A stretch of 64,000 nt of DNA from Nocardioides deserti (lineage in GTDB: Bacteria > Actinomycetota > Actinomycetes > Propionibacteriales > Nocardioidaceae). Each line of letters starts with the position of its first letter. Position 1 is the stretch's first letter. The DNA lies in NCBI RefSeq assembly GCF_014266025.1, contig NZ_JACMYC010000006.1, forward strand, positions 186,001 to 250,000, read 5' to 3'. This document shows, piece by piece, positions 17,377 to 27,062 of this stretch. Under the pieces are notes generated by a model. That model was not told where the DNA came from. It made no database searches and saw only the letters and a program-made list of their open reading frames with translations. The position numbers and the translations under genes are program-made.

Positions 17377-18753
17377 TCAGGGCTGCGGGAGGTCCCTCAC
17401 CACCGCGGGCAGCGCGCGGGCCACCTCGGTCGCCACCAGCGGCCCGCCCGCGCTCGCGAGCGTGGCCGCCGCGCCGTGCAGCCACGAGCCCACGCTCGCC
17501 GCGTCGAACGGCTCGAGCCCCGCCGCCAGCAGCGCGCCGACCAGCCCGCCGAGCACGTCGCCCGCACCTGCCGTCGCCAGCCAGGGGTTGCCGGTCGTCG
17601 TCACGCGGACCCGCCCGTCGGGCCGCGCGGTCACGGTGTGGCGGCCCTTGAGCACCACGACCGCGCCGTAGTGCTCAGCCGCGTGCCGAGCCCACCCCAA
17701 CGGGTCGCCCTCGATCTCCGCGCGGCCGCGGCCGAGCATCGCGGCGAGCTCGCCGGCGTGCGGAGTGAGCACGAGGTCGCGCGGGCCGCTCGTCACGTGC
17801 TTCAGCGCGTCGGCGTCGACGACGGTCGGCACCTCGTCGGCCAGCGTCGCCGCGAGCGCCTCGTCGGCGTGCGCACCGCCGCCGGACCCGACCACCCACG
17901 CCTGGACGCGGCCGGCGCCGACCACCTCGGGGTGCGCCTGGCGGACCCGGTCCGCGACCGGGTCGTCGCCGACGTACCGCACCATCCCAACGAGGCCGCA
18001 GGCGGCGCCGGCGACGCTGAGCAGGGCGGCGCCCGGGTACTCCGCCGAGCCGGCCCGGACGCCGACGACACCGCGGGTGTACTTGTGGTCCTGCGGCCGC
18101 GGGCGCGGCACCAGCCGCGCGACGTCCTCGGCCTGGAGCGCCTCGATCTCCGCGGGTGTCAGGTCGAGGCCGATGTCGACGAGGTGGACCGCCCCGCACG
18201 CCTCCGCCGCCGGGTCGACCAGGTGCGCGGCCTTGTGCGTGCCGAAGGTGACCGTGACGTCGGCGCTCACGTGTGACCCGTCCACCCGACCGGTGTCGAC
18301 GTCGACCCCCGACGGCACGTCGACCGCGACCACCGGCACACCCTCGGCCTGCGCGAGCGCCCGCTCCGCCTCCGGCTTCAGCCCCGGACGGCCCCCGATG
18401 CCGACGATCCCGTCGACCACCACGTCGGGGCGCTTGGTCGGCTCGTCGACGGTGCGCCCGCCGGCTCGTCGCAGCGCCTCCAGGCCGCCCTCGTGGACCC
18501 GCTCGCCCAGCAGCACCGCCTCCACGCCGCACCCGCGCCTCGCGAGCAGCGCGCCCGCGAACAGCGCGTCGCCCCCGTTGTCCCCCGACCCGACCAGCAG
18601 CAGCACCCGTGCGCCGTACGCCTGGCCCAGCAGGTCCACCACCGCATGCGCCAGCCCGTGGGCCGCCCGCTGCATGAACGTCCCCTCCGGCACCCGCGCC
18701 ATCAGGTCCCGCTCCGCCTGACGCACCTGCTCGACCGTGTGGGCGTACCGCAT
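17377..18753 (-). CDS. nnr: Bifunctional NAD(P)H-hydrate epimerase / ADP-dependent dehydratase
   Basis: Repairs hydrated NAD(P)H. 458 residues: the YjeF_N epimerase domain (about 1-205) has VGSGDNGGDALF and VDVPSGVDVDTG; the YjeF_C dehydratase domain (about 215-450) has DADALKHV, LTPHAGELAAML and TAGAGDVLGGLVGALLA. The ATG at 18753 was chosen because it fits the family N-terminus; the open frame continues far upstream only because of GC bias. Upstream lie about 300 bp holding two 48-nt palindromes. Confidence 0.95.
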   Translation of the reverse strand: MRYAHTVEQVRQAERDLMARVPEGTFMQRAAHGLAHAVVDLLGQAYGARVLLLVGSGDNGGDALFAGALLARRGCGVEAVLLGERVHEGGLEALRRAGGRTVDEPTKRPDVVVDGIVGIGGRPGLKPEAERALAQAEGVPVVAVDVPSGVDVDTGRVDGSHVSADVTVTFGTHKAAHLVDPAAEACGAVHLVDIGLDLTPAEIEALQAEDVARLVPRPRPQDHKYTRGVVGVRAGSAEYPGAALLSVAGAACGLVGMVRYVGDDPVADRVRQAHPEVVGAGRVQAWVVGSGGGAHADEALAATLADEVPTVVDADALKHVTSGPRDLVLTPHAGELAAMLGRGRAEIEGDPLGWARHAAEHYGAVVVLKGRHTVTARPDGRVRVTTTGNPWLATAGAGDVLGGLVGALLAAGLEPFDAASVGSWLHGAAATLASAGGPLVATEVARALPAVVRDLPQP

Positions 18754-18840
18754 GGGCGCGACGCTATCCGCCTCGTGCTCGTGCTGCGGCCGGGTCCTGT
18801 CCGCTTCCCCCGTCCTGGCCCTCGCTCCGTCCCGCTGCGG

Positions 18841-18888
18841 GGTCGTGTGCCTCACGACGCGGGCCGGCGCTTCCTCAGGCACACGACC
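18841..18888. repeat. 48-nt palindromic repeat, copy 2
   Basis: Arms GGTCGTGTGCCT (18841-18852) and AGGCACACGACC (18877-18888) are perfect inverted repeats. The interior contains GACGCG but lacks the full inner stem. Same length as the other four copies. Confidence 0.92.
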
Positions 18889-18942
18889 GCACCCAGCCGG
18901 CCGCCCCGGCGTCCCCGGCGTCCCCGCAAGCGCCCACCCAAG

Positions 18943-18990
18943 GGTCGTGTGCCTCTCGACGCGTGCCGGCGCGTCTCCAGGCACACGACC
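18943..18990. repeat. 48-nt palindromic repeat, copy 3
   Basis: The arms extend to a perfect 14 bp, AGGGTCGTGTGCCT (18941-18954) against 18979-18992. The inner stem GACGCG/CGCGTC has a 6-nt loop, closely matching copy 1. It lies 67 bp upstream of the AbiEi/DUF559-like gene. Confidence 0.92.
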
Positions 18991-19056
18991 CTCAGGTCGA
19001 GGACGGGCTGTGGATGAGCGCCGACGTCCGACGCCCGATTCGATCACCCTCGTGGC

Positions 19057-19983
19057 ATGGACCCGGATCTCGAGCGGCTGCTGACCGAGCAGCACGGGCT
19101 GGTCGCACGCCGACAGCTGCTCACTCACGGGATCGATGCCGACCGTGTGCGGAACCAGGTCGCCGCCGGCCGGTGGATGCTGCCCACTCCCCGGGTCGTC
19201 GCCACGGTCACCGGCACCCTGACGACCGAGCAGCGCCAGTGGATGGCCGTCCTGCACGCCGGGCACCGGAGCATGCTCGGTGGTCTGACCGCCGCGGCCC
19301 GGCACGGGCTCACCGGCTGGGAGACGCCCGTCGTCACGGTGCTGGTCGACGACGAGCTCGCCTTCGAGCCCGTGCGCGGCGTCCGGTTCTTCCGCAGCCG
19401 CCGGCCCTTCGACCTGCTGCGTTCCCCACGGGTCGGCCCGCCGACCTGCCGGCTCGAGCCGGCGGTGCTCCTGCACGCGGGGTACGTCGCCGACGCACGC
19501 GCCGCGCACGGACTGGTCGCCGCGACGATCCAGCAGCGGCTCACCACCTCGACACGGCTCGTCGAGTGGATCGACGTCCTCCGGCCGCTGCGGCGAAGCA
19601 GGCCGCTGTCGGCGACGATCAGCCACGCCGGCGCGGGAGCGCACTCGGCGGCGGAGCGCGCGGTCAATCGCATGTGCCGCGCGCACGGCATGCCGCTGCC
19701 GAACCGTCAGGTCGAGCGCATCGACTCCGCCGGCCAGCGCCGCTTCACCGACTGCGAGTGGCGGCTGCCGGACGGGACGACGCTGGTCCTGGAGGTCGAC
19801 GGCGCATTCCACATGGAGGTCCGGCAGTGGATGGAGGACATCCGTCGGGCACGCCGGTTGATCGCGCGGGACCGCGTCGTCGTGCGGTGCACGGCGTACG
19901 AACTCCTGCACGAGCCGGACGAGCTCGCACGCGACCTGGTGGCGCTCGGCGTCCCGGGTCGTGTGCCTGACGCCGCGGCCTGA
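19057..19983 (+). CDS. AbiEi-like N-terminus with PD-(D/E)XK (DUF559/Vsr-like) C-terminus
   Basis: 308 residues. The N-terminal 50 residues (LLTEQHGLVARRQLLTHGI) resemble the winged-helix AbiEi antitoxin N-domain. Residues 195-285 carry a Vsr/DUF559-like nuclease core: Glu200, Asp232 (FTDCEW) and ExD at Glu246/Asp248 (LVLEVDGAFHME), then basic helices. No AbiEii toxin partner is next to it, so a classical toxin-antitoxin pair is not supported. Residues 301-308 (GRVPDAAA) and the stop are encoded entirely by palindrome copy 4, in frame with the repeat's first base; copies 2 and 3 flank the other side. DNA binding and nicking are inferred from the fold only. Confidence 0.72.
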   Translation: MDPDLERLLTEQHGLVARRQLLTHGIDADRVRNQVAAGRWMLPTPRVVATVTGTLTTEQRQWMAVLHAGHRSMLGGLTAAARHGLTGWETPVVTVLVDDELAFEPVRGVRFFRSRRPFDLLRSPRVGPPTCRLEPAVLLHAGYVADARAAHGLVAATIQQRLTTSTRLVEWIDVLRPLRRSRPLSATISHAGAGAHSAAERAVNRMCRAHGMPLPNRQVERIDSAGQRRFTDCEWRLPDGTTLVLEVDGAFHMEVRQWMEDIRRARRLIARDRVVVRCTAYELLHEPDELARDLVALGVPGRVPDAAA

Positions 19984-20004
19984 CGCGTCCTCAGGCACAC
20001 GACC
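19957..20004. repeat. 48-nt palindromic repeat, copy 4 (forms end of a gene)
   Basis: The arms extend to a perfect 15 bp, GGGTCGTGTGCCTGA (19956-19970) and TCAGGCACACGACCC (19991-20005). The left arm and part of the interior are read as the last eight codons and stop (19981-19983) of the DUF559-like gene. The rest forms its 3' untranslated hairpin and could terminate transcription. Confidence 0.92.
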
Positions 20005-20067
20005 CCCACCGCCGGCCCGGCCCGGCCCCGAGGAGAACCCGCTGGCACGAGGCGGAAACCGGACGCC

Positions 20068-20421
20068 TCAGGACTCCAGCACGACGACGGCCGAGGCGAC
20101 GCCGGCGTCGTGGGAGAGCGAGAGGTGGACGGAGGCGACGCCGAGCTCGTCGGCCCGGGCGCGGACGGAGCCGCGCATCTCGAACAGCGGCCGGCCGGAG
20201 GACTCGGAGACCACCTCGGCGTCGTGCCACGACATGCCGACGGGGGCGCCGAGGGCCTTGGCGAGCGCCTCCTTGGCGGCGAACCGAGCGGCAAGCGACG
20301 CGAGCGGGCGGGACGCCTCGGCCGGGGTGAACAGACGCGCGGAGAGGCCGGCGGTGCGGGACAGCGACTCGCCGAACCGCTCGATGTCGACGACGTCGAT
20401 GCCGACGCCGATCACCGGCAC
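20068..20421 (-). CDS. acpS: Holo-[acyl-carrier-protein] synthase
   Basis: Transfers phosphopantetheine from CoA to acyl carrier protein. 117 residues, the usual trimeric AcpS length. The magnesium/CoA motifs are [10 protein letters not shown] (7-16) and [15 protein letters not shown] (46-60), with the C-terminal [20 protein letters not shown] start. It lies 58 bp after glmS on the same strand and may be co-transcribed with it; the 3' side runs to palindrome copy 4. Confidence 0.95.
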   Translation of the reverse strand: MPVIGVGIDVVDIERFGESLSRTAGLSARLFTPAEASRPLASLAARFAAKEALAKALGAPVGMSWHDAEVVSESSGRPLFEMRGSVRARADELGVASVHLSLSHDAGVASAVVVLES

Positions 20422-20479
20422 GCGCGGACCACCTTCGCGAGCCCCACAGGCCTGATGAACCCCACGAGCCTGACGACCC

Positions 20480-22324
20480 TCACTCGACCGTGACGGACTT
20501 GGCGAGGTTGCGGGGCTGGTCGACGTCGTGGCCCATCGCGGTGGCCAGCTCGCAGGCGAACAGCTGCAGCGGCACGACCGCGACCAGCGGCTGGAGCAGC
20601 ACCGGCACCCGCGGCAGGCGGATCAGGTGGTCGGCGTACGGCTCGATCGAGGTGTCGCCCTCCTCGGCCAGGCAGATCGTCCGCGCACCCCGCGCCCGGA
20701 CCTCCTGGATGCCCGAGATCATCTTCTCGTGCAGCTGGTCCCGACCCCGGGGCGGTACGACGCACAGCACCGGCAGCCCCTCCTCGACCAACGCTATCGG
20801 GCCGTGCTTGAGCTCACCGGCCGCGAACCCCTCGGCGTGGATGTAGGCCAGCTCCTTGAGCTTCAACGCCCCCTCGAGCGCGACCGGGTACCCCGCGTGG
20901 CGGCCCAGGAACAGCACCGACCGCGTGTCCACGTGCGCCCGCGCCAGCTCGTAGACCTCGTCGGCACGCGAGAGCACCGCCGCGATCTGGTCCGGGATCG
21001 ACTCCAGCTGACGCATGATTTCGCTGATCTCGTCGCCGTAGCGGGTGCCCTTGACCTGCGCGAGGTACAGCGCGAGCAGGTAGCACGCCACCAGCTGGGT
21101 CAGGAACCCCTTGGTCGACGCGACCCCGATCTCCGGGCCGGCGTGGGTGTAGATCACCGCATCGGACTCCCGCGGGATCGTCGACCCGTTGGTGTTGCAG
21201 ATCGCCAGCACCTTCGAGCGCTGCAGCCGCGCGTGCCGGATCGCCTGCAGCGTGTCCGCGGTCTCTCCCGACTGGCTGATCGCCACCACCAGCGTGGAGT
21301 AGTCCAGGATCGGGTCGCGGTAGCGGAACTCGCTGGCCAGCTCGACCTCGACCGGCACGCGGGTCCAGTGCTCGATGGCGTACTTCGCCACGAGCCCGGC
21401 GTAGAACGACGTCCCGCACGCGATGATGATGATCTTGTCGATGTCGCGCAGCTCCTGGTCCGAGAGGCGCATCTCGTCGAGCTGCAGCAACCCGTTGCGC
21501 GCGTGGCGACCCAGCAGCGAGTCCGCGACCGCGCGGGGCTGCTCGAAGATCTCCTTGCGCATGAACCAGTCGTGGCCGTCCTTCTCCGCCGCCGACAGGT
21601 CCCAGTCCACGTGGTAGCGCGTGCCCTCCGCGGGCGCCCCGTCGAACGTCGTGACCTCGACGCCCTCACGCGTGATCGTCACGACCTGGTCCTGGCCCAG
21701 CTCCAGCGCCTCACGGGTGTGCTCGATGAACGCCGCCACGTCCGAGCCGAGGAAGTTCTCCCCCTCGCCCAGGCCGACCACCAGCGGCGAGTTGCGACGC
21801 GCCGCGACGACGCGCGACGGGTCCTGCCCGTCCACCGCGACCAGGGTGAACGCACCCTCCAGCTGCTGGCAGACCCGCTGCATCGCGGTGGTCAGGTCCA
21901 CGCCCGACTCCACCTGCAGCTCCAGCAGGTGCGCCGCGACCTCGGTGTCGGTCTCGGAGACGAGCACGTGGTCGTCGGCCTCGAGCCGCGCACGCAGGTC
22001 CGCGAAGTTCTCGATGATCCCGTTGTGCACCAACGCCACCCGCCCGGTCGATCCCAGGTGCGGGTGCGCGTTCACGTCGTTCGGCGCCCCGTGGGTAGCC
22101 CAGCGGGTGTGCCCGATCCCGGTCGTCGAGGCCGGCAGCGGCGCCTCGGCGATCACCTTCTCCAGGTTCGCCAGCTTCCCGGCCTTCTTCGCCGACGCGA
22201 TGGTGCCGCCGTCGACGAGGGCGATGCCGGCAGAGTCGTACCCGCGGTACTCCAGCCTGCGCAGGCCCTCGATGACGACGTCCTGGGCCTGCTTGTCCCC
22301 GACGTACCCGACGATCCCGCACAT
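20480..22324 (-). CDS. glmS: Glutamine-fructose-6-phosphate aminotransferase (isomerizing)
   Basis: Makes glucosamine-6-phosphate for cell wall synthesis. 614 residues: the Ntn glutaminase domain begins with Cys2 (MCGIVGYVG), the nucleophile after Met removal, which fixes the start at 22324. Two SIS domains follow, with SQSGETADT and the C-terminal [19 protein letters not shown] and KSVTVE end. A -10 box TAGAGT lies 7 nt before the ATG with no room for a ribosome site, so the mRNA is probably leaderless. I see no glmS ribozyme. Works with GlmM, encoded at 24424. Confidence 0.97.
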   Translation of the reverse strand: MCGIVGYVGDKQAQDVVIEGLRRLEYRGYDSAGIALVDGGTIASAKKAGKLANLEKVIAEAPLPASTTGIGHTRWATHGAPNDVNAHPHLGSTGRVALVHNGIIENFADLRARLEADDHVLVSETDTEVAAHLLELQVESGVDLTTAMQRVCQQLEGAFTLVAVDGQDPSRVVAARRNSPLVVGLGEGENFLGSDVAAFIEHTREALELGQDQVVTITREGVEVTTFDGAPAEGTRYHVDWDLSAAEKDGHDWFMRKEIFEQPRAVADSLLGRHARNGLLQLDEMRLSDQELRDIDKIIIIACGTSFYAGLVAKYAIEHWTRVPVEVELASEFRYRDPILDYSTLVVAISQSGETADTLQAIRHARLQRSKVLAICNTNGSTIPRESDAVIYTHAGPEIGVASTKGFLTQLVACYLLALYLAQVKGTRYGDEISEIMRQLESIPDQIAAVLSRADEVYELARAHVDTRSVLFLGRHAGYPVALEGALKLKELAYIHAEGFAAGELKHGPIALVEEGLPVLCVVPPRGRDQLHEKMISGIQEVRARGARTICLAEEGDTSIEPYADHLIRLPRVPVLLQPLVAVVPLQLFACELATAMGHDVDQPRNLAKSVTVE

Positions 22325-22331
22325 GGGGGTC

Positions 22332-22337
22332 ACTCTA
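22332..22337 (-). promoter_or_regulatory. -10 box of a leaderless glmS promoter
   Basis: TAGAGT on the minus strand, seven bases before the glmS ATG. Transcription would start at or next to the start codon. No clear -35 hexamer. Confidence 0.5.
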
Positions 22338-22389
22338 ACGACGTGGGACCGCGCGCCCCGCTTCGTCGCGCGGCTGCAACAATCGCGGC

Positions 22390-23400
22390 ATGTCGCCTGG
22401 GTCGTCCGGCTCGACGGGTCCCATGACCGGGGCCGGTCCCGTCTCCGCCGACGAGCACCCCAAGGAGTCCTCGCCGTACATCGAGCTCGACCGCAGCGCC
22501 TGGGCCGCCCTCGGCACCGGCGCGGAGAGCCCCCTGAGCGCGCAGGAGATCCGCACGCTGCGCGGCCTCGGTGACTCGCTCGACCTCGACGAGGTGCGCG
22601 ACGTCTACCTGCCGCTGAGCCGCCTGCTGAGCCTGTACGTCGAGTCGGCCGGCCGCCTGCACCGCAGGCAGGAGGACTTCCTGCACCGGCGTACGCCGCC
22701 GCGCACGCCGTTCGTCATCGGCGTGGCCGGCTCGGTGGCGGTCGGGAAGTCGACCACCGCCCGCGTCCTCCAGCAGATGCTGGCCCACTGGCCCGAGCAC
22801 CCGAACGTCGCGCTCGTGACCACCGACGGCTTCCTCTACCCCAACGCCGAGCTCGAGCGCCGCGGCATCCTGCACCGCAAGGGCTTCCCCGAGTCCTACG
22901 ACCGCCGCGCGCTGCTCCGCTTCGTCGTCGACATCAAGTCCGGCAAGGACGAGGTCGAGGCGCCCGTCTACTCCCACCTCGTCTACGACGTCGTCGAGGA
23001 CGAGAAGGTCGTCGTCAAGCGGCCCGACGTCGTCATCGTCGAGGGCCTCAACGTCCTCCAGCCCGCCCGGGTCCGTGACGACGGCCGCACCAGCCTCGCG
23101 GTCAGCGACTTCTTCGACTTCAGCGTCTACGTCGACGCGGGCCGCGACAAGATCCGCGACTGGTACGTCTCCCGTTTCCTCCGCCTCCGCGAGACCGCTT
23201 TCCGCGACCCCGGCTCCTACTTCGCCAAGTACGCCGCCTTCACGCACGACGAGGCGGTCGCCGAGGCCGAGCGGATCTGGGACACGATCAACGGCCCCAA
23301 CCTGGTCCAGAACATCCTCCCCACCCGCTCCCGCGCCACGCTCGTCATGCGCAAGGACCGCGACCACTCCGTGCGCTACGTGCGGCTGCGCAAGCTGTAG
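22390..23400 (+). CDS. coaA: Type I pantothenate kinase
   Basis: First step of coenzyme A synthesis. 336 residues; P-loop GSVAVGKS (114-121), [18 protein letters not shown] and the C-terminal RADHSVRYV-type end ([14 protein letters not shown]) are typical of CoaA. The first 25 residues are a Ser/Gly/Pro-rich extension; initiation at the ATG at 22390 would be close to or at the transcript start, since no ribosome site is visible. Divergent from glmS across 65 bp. Its stop is separated by one base from the stop of the convergent GNAT gene. Confidence 0.95.
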   Translation: MSPGSSGSTGPMTGAGPVSADEHPKESSPYIELDRSAWAALGTGAESPLSAQEIRTLRGLGDSLDLDEVRDVYLPLSRLLSLYVESAGRLHRRQEDFLHRRTPPRTPFVIGVAGSVAVGKSTTARVLQQMLAHWPEHPNVALVTTDGFLYPNAELERRGILHRKGFPESYDRRALLRFVVDIKSGKDEVEAPVYSHLVYDVVEDEKVVVKRPDVVIVEGLNVLQPARVRDDGRTSLAVSDFFDFSVYVDAGRDKIRDWYVSRFLRLRETAFRDPGSYFAKYAAFTHDEAVAEAERIWDTINGPNLVQNILPTRSRATLVMRKDRDHSVRYVRLRKL

Positions 23401-23401
23401 C

Positions 23402-24412
23402 TCAGACCCTCTTCTGCACGTCCAGCGCCCGCTCGACGACGCGGTAGCCCATGGCCTCGTTGACGGCGTTCATGGCGGCGTTGACGCCGGCGTTGCCGGT
23501 CTCGACGTGCTCGCAACCGGGGAACAGCTCGAGCAGCCGGCGGTGGCTGTGCAGCTTCATCGCGAGGGCGAGGTGGTGGCCGCGGTGCTCGGGAAGCACG
23601 AGCGTGCCGCCGACGGAGGCGTGGCGGGGGTCGACGTCGTGGACGGAGAGCTCGGTGAAGCCGCAGGCGGTGCCGTCGGGAGCGACCGCGAGGGCGCCGA
23701 CCCAGGTGCGGCCGCTGTCGAGGAACCGCTGCTCGGTGGCGTGCAGCCGCTCGGCGTCCCACGACGCCGGGCCGAGCTCGAGGTCGCCCGTGGGGACCAT
23801 CGAGGAGAAGACCGAGAGCATCGCGCAGAACGCCTCGACGTGCTCGTCGGGGACGCGGCGCTCGAAGCCGACCACGGAGTACGCCGCGATGCGGTCGGCC
23901 TCGCGGCGGTCGAGCTCGCCCCAGCCGGCCGGGGCCGTCCGCAGGTCGACCAGCTTGGTCTCCTCGCGGCTCGCCACGGGGTAGCCCCGTGCCGCGCAGA
24001 ACATCGTCCCAGGGCTCTCCGCGCCGACCGGGGCGTAGGTCGTGCTGACCAGGGCGGTGCGGCCGTCGGCGACCGCGCGGGCCTCGAGGTCGGCGAGCAC
24101 CGCGGACCCGACGCCCTGCCGGCGCGCGTCGGGCACGACGTACACCTCGAGGTCGGCGAGCTGCGGGTTGTCCGCGCGGAACAGGTGCAGCCGACCCGCG
24201 CCGACGACCCGGTCGTCGGCGTCGGTGGCGACCGTGAGGACCACGTCGAGGTCGGGCCGCGGGCGCGGGACGGCGACGCGGGCGACCTCCCACGTCGGCC
24301 AGGCGTCGTACGCACGCTCACGCGACGCGGCCTCGCCGACCTCCCACCAGGCGCGGAGGGCGCGCTCGTCGGCGGGGTCGATCTCGGTCACGGTCGCAGC
24401 GAGGTCCAGCAC
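23402..24412 (-). CDS. Tandem-GNAT acetyltransferase
   Basis: About 336 residues with two GNAT folds. The N-terminal domain has VYVVPDARRQGVGSAVL (about residues 94-110), and the C-terminal domain ends in a fold typical of mycothiol-synthase-like proteins (LVLPEHRGHHLALAMKLH, then GNAGVNAAMNAVNEAMGYR). Mycothiol synthase MshD also has two GNAT domains, but the signature is not close enough to claim it. The start is uncertain: the GTG at 24412 is used, and a GTG at 24391 is equally in frame. A second protein of the same design is encoded at 32466-33515. It lies 11 bp after the glmM stop on the same strand. Confidence 0.8.
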   Translation of the reverse strand: MLDLAATVTEIDPADERALRAWWEVGEAASRERAYDAWPTWEVARVAVPRPRPDLDVVLTVATDADDRVVGAGRLHLFRADNPQLADLEVYVVPDARRQGVGSAVLADLEARAVADGRTALVSTTYAPVGAESPGTMFCAARGYPVASREETKLVDLRTAPAGWGELDRREADRIAAYSVVGFERRVPDEHVEAFCAMLSVFSSMVPTGDLELGPASWDAERLHATEQRFLDSGRTWVGALAVAPDGTACGFTELSVHDVDPRHASVGGTLVLPEHRGHHLALAMKLHSHRRLLELFPGCEHVETGNAGVNAAMNAVNEAMGYRVVERALDVQKRV

Positions 24413-24423
24413 GCCGCGCAACG

Positions 24424-25767
24424 CTACGAGAGCGCCAGCCGCTCCCGCACCACATTTGCCAGCCGGTCGGCCACGTCGCGGGCGACCTGCTCGGTGGCGG
24501 CCTCGACCATCACGCGGACCAGCGGCTCGGTGCCCGAGGGCCGCAGGAGCACCCGACCGGAGTCGCCGAGCGCGGCCTCCTCCTCGGCGACCGCGGCCGC
24601 GAGCACCTCGTCGTCGGTGCGGGTCTTGTCGACGCCCGGCACGTTGACGAGCACCTGGGGGAAGCGGGTCATCACCGACGCGAGGTCGGCCAGCGACCGC
24701 CCGGTCAGCGACATCTGCTCGAGCACGTGCAGCGCGGTGAGGATGCCGTCGCCGGTGGTGGCGTGGTCGCGCATGATCACGTGGCCGGACTGCTCGCCGC
24801 CGAGGGAGAAGTGGTGGGCGTTCATCTCCTCGAGGACGTACCGGTCCCCCACCGCGGTCTGGCGCACCTCGATCCCCGCGTCGCGCATCGCGTTGACGAA
24901 GCCGAGGTTGCTCATCACGGTCGCGACGACGGTGTCGTCCTTGAGCTGGCCGGCGGTGCGAAGGCCGAGCGCGAGGATCGCCAGGATCTGGTCGCCGTCG
25001 ACGACCTGCCCGGAGGCGTCGACCGCCAGGCAGCGGTCCGCGTCGCCGTCGAGCGCGAAGCCCGCGTCCGCGCCGTGCTCTATGACGGCCGCCTGGAGCG
25101 GGCCGAGGTGGGTGGAGCCGACGCCGTCGTTGATGTTGAGCCCGTCGGGCGCGGCGTTGATCGCGACGACGGTCGCGCCGGCGGCCTCGAGGGCGCGGGG
25201 GCCCGCGACCGACGCGGCGCCGTGGGCGCAGTCGAGGACGACCCTGAGCCCCCGGAGCGGCTGCACGGTGGCGACCAGGTGGTCGACGTACTCCTCGATG
25301 GGCGTGGCGTACGGCGTCACGCGGCCGACGTCGCCGCCCACCGGGGGCTGCCACGGCTGGCCCATGAGCGACTCGATCTCGCGCTCCAGCGCGTCGTCGA
25401 GCTTGATCCCGCCGCGGGCGAGGAACTTGATGCCGTTGTCGGGCATCGGGTTGTGCGAGGCGCTGATGACGACGCCGACGTCCGCGCCGAGCGCGTCGGT
25501 CAGGTACGCCACGCCGGGCGTCGGCACGACCCGGACGCGGACCACGTCGACACCGGCCGAGGCGAGCCCGGCGACGACGGCGTGCTCGAGGAACTGGCCC
25601 GAGATCCGGGTGTCACGGCCGACGACGGCGAGCGGGCGGGAGCCCTTGTACTCGCCGTGGTCGACCAGCACCCGGGCGGCACAAACGGAGAGGTCCAGGG
25701 CCAGCGAAGCGGTGAGGACACCGTTCGCCTGGCCCCGGACCCCGTCCGTGCCGAACAGACGACCCAC
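24424..25767 (-). CDS. glmM: Phosphoglucosamine mutase
   Basis: Converts glucosamine-6-phosphate to glucosamine-1-phosphate for UDP-GlcNAc. 447 residues; the phosphoserine is Ser104 in [12 protein letters not shown], the magnesium loop is [10 protein letters not shown], the sugar-binding loop LGGEQSGH, and the phosphate loop [14 protein letters not shown]. The GTG at 25767 gives the canonical [11 protein letters not shown] beginning, eight bases after the rpsI stop. Part of the rplM-rpsI-glmM operon. Confidence 0.96.
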   Translation of the reverse strand: MGRLFGTDGVRGQANGVLTASLALDLSVCAARVLVDHGEYKGSRPLAVVGRDTRISGQFLEHAVVAGLASAGVDVVRVRVVPTPGVAYLTDALGADVGVVISASHNPMPDNGIKFLARGGIKLDDALEREIESLMGQPWQPPVGGDVGRVTPYATPIEEYVDHLVATVQPLRGLRVVLDCAHGAASVAGPRALEAAGATVVAINAAPDGLNINDGVGSTHLGPLQAAVIEHGADAGFALDGDADRCLAVDASGQVVDGDQILAILALGLRTAGQLKDDTVVATVMSNLGFVNAMRDAGIEVRQTAVGDRYVLEEMNAHHFSLGGEQSGHVIMRDHATTGDGILTALHVLEQMSLTGRSLADLASVMTRFPQVLVNVPGVDKTRTDDEVLAAAVAEEEAALGDSGRVLLRPSGTEPLVRVMVEAATEQVARDVADRLANVVRERLALS

Positions 25768-25775
25768 GTGGGACG

Positions 25776-26285
25776 TCAGCGCTTGCTGAACTGCGGCGCC
25801 TTGCGCGCCTTCTTCAGACCGGCCTTCTTGCGCTCGATGACACGAGCGTCGCGGGTCAGCAGGCCCGCCTTCTTCAGGGTCGGGCGGTTGGCCTCGACGT
25901 CGATCGCGTTCAGCGCACGGGACACGCCGAGGCGCAGCGCGCCGGCCTGACCGGTGATGCCGCCGCCGTGGATGCGGGCGATGACGTCGAAGCGACCCTC
26001 GAGCTGCAGGGCGGCGAACGGCTCGTTCACGACCTGCTGGTGCAGTTTGTTGGGGAAGTAGGAGTCCAGGGTCCGGCCGTTCACGGTCCACTGGCCGGTG
26101 CCGGGGACGATGCGGACGCGGGCGACGGCCTCCTTGCGACGGCCGGTGGCCGCGCCGGGGGCGATGGTCGCGGGACGGGCCGGCGCGTCCGCGGACGGCG
26201 CGCTCTCCGAGCTGTAGGCGACGCCCTGCTCGTTGACCTCGTAGGTCTCCTCGACCTCGGTGTTGGTGTCGGTGGTCTCAGCCAC
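25776..26285 (-). CDS. rpsI: 30S ribosomal protein uS9
   Basis: 169 residues. The conserved S9 body starts near residue 47 ([18 protein letters not shown]) and ends in the universal [12 protein letters not shown] tail, which reaches the P-site tRNA. An acidic, Thr/Glu-rich N-terminal extension of about 45 residues is common in actinobacteria. The GTG at 26285 has GAGG seven bases upstream and is preferred to the in-frame GTG at 26297. It lies 36 bp after rplM. Confidence 0.96.
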   Translation of the reverse strand: MAETTDTNTEVEETYEVNEQGVAYSSESAPSADAPARPATIAPGAATGRRKEAVARVRIVPGTGQWTVNGRTLDSYFPNKLHQQVVNEPFAALQLEGRFDVIARIHGGGITGQAGALRLGVSRALNAIDVEANRPTLKKAGLLTRDARVIERKKAGLKKARKAPQFSKR

Positions 26286-26321
26286 GGTGATCCTCACTCA
26301 GACTTTCGGTAGGGCAGTCGA

Positions 26322-26765
26322 TTACTGGGAGATCTGGGTGATCTCGAACGGGACGGCCTGCTGGGCCTGGTGCGGGTGGTTCGGGCCGCTGTAGACCTTG
26401 AGCTTCTTCAGCATCTGCCGACCGAGGCGGTTCTTGGGGAGCATGCCCCAGACGGCCTTCTCGATGACCTTGCGCGCGTCCTTCTCGAGGAGCTCACCGA
26501 CCGGGGTGGCCGAGAGGCCGCCCGGGTAGCCGGAGTGGCGGTAGGCCATCTTGGTGGTCTTCTTGTTGCTCGACAGCGCGACCTTCTCGGCGTTGATGAC
26601 GATGACGAAGTCGCCGGTGTCGGCGTTGGGCGCGAAGATCGGCTTGTGCTTGCCGCGCAGGAGGTTGGCGGACTGCACGGCGAGGCGACCGAGGACGATG
26701 TCGGTCGCGTCGATGACGTGCCACTCGCGCTGGATGTCAGCGGGCTTCGGGGCGTACGTACGCAC
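26322..26765 (-). CDS. rplM: 50S ribosomal protein uL13
   Basis: 147 residues, the standard L13 length. Family motifs include [15 protein letters not shown] (about 14-28), [22 protein letters not shown] and [14 protein letters not shown]. The GTG at 26765 starts VRTYAPKP; the frame stays open upstream but that part is the untranslated leader. First gene of the rplM-rpsI-glmM operon, behind a good promoter at 26937-26966 and a leader of about 165 nt that may carry autogenous control. Confidence 0.96.
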   Translation of the reverse strand: MRTYAPKPADIQREWHVIDATDIVLGRLAVQSANLLRGKHKPIFAPNADTGDFVIVINAEKVALSSNKKTTKMAYRHSGYPGGLSATPVGELLEKDARKVIEKAVWGMLPKNRLGRQMLKKLKVYSGPNHPHQAQQAVPFEITQISQ

Positions 26766-26930
26766 GGCTGAGGCTCTCTTCGTTCGTGGTGCCCGCACGG
26801 CGGTCCCGTGCGGGTGGTGCTGCTGCGGCTTCTGACGAACACGGCCCGGCTCGCCCGAGCCCCCGGAGGGCCTCGGCGTCCGGATCTGCACCCGCCCCAC
26901 GAGAGGGGACGAGCGCGGCAGGAGTCGCGA
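26766..26930 (-). promoter_or_regulatory. Structured leader of the rplM-rpsI mRNA
   Basis: About 165 nt between the predicted transcript start and the rplM GTG. It contains a perfect 9-bp stem CCCGCACGG/CCGTGCGGG (26792-26814) and a GGCTCG/CGAGCC stem near 26847. Long leaders on ribosomal protein operons often bind the encoded protein, but the Bacillus L13-leader consensus is not recognised. Plausible, not proven. Confidence 0.45.
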
Positions 26931-26936
26931 CCGGCA

Positions 26937-26966
26937 AGACTACGGCGGCGCGGACCCGAGGGTCAA
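26937..26966 (-). promoter_or_regulatory. Promoter of rplM-rpsI-glmM
   Basis: On the minus strand, TTGACC (26966-26961), an 18-bp spacer, and TAGTCT (26942-26937). This is the best consensus housekeeping promoter seen in the window. Confidence 0.7.
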
Positions 26967-27062
26967 AACGCGGCCTCCGGCCCGGGCACTGATCCGGGCG
27001 CAGATCCGGGGGCTGAACCCGGGTCCGGCACTGACTCCCGTACCGGGTCGCGGGACACCGGG

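Larger units (their letters stand above)
18754..19056. other. Intergenic region with two 48-nt palindromes
   Basis: About 300 bp between the divergent nnr and the AbiEi/DUF559-like gene. It holds palindrome copies 2 and 3, spaced 54 bp apart. The linker is a run of CCCCGGCGTC-type direct repeats (18904-18930). No open reading frame here looks coding, and no clear promoter was found. Confidence 0.7.

Noticed and set aside
19057-19983. A type IV AbiE toxin-antitoxin system
   Set aside because: The gene has an AbiEi-like N-domain, but no AbiEii nucleotidyltransferase gene is adjacent, and the C-terminus is nuclease-like.
20480-22400. glmS ribozyme upstream of glmS
   Set aside because: The -10 box lies seven bases before the start codon, leaving no room for a ribozyme leader.
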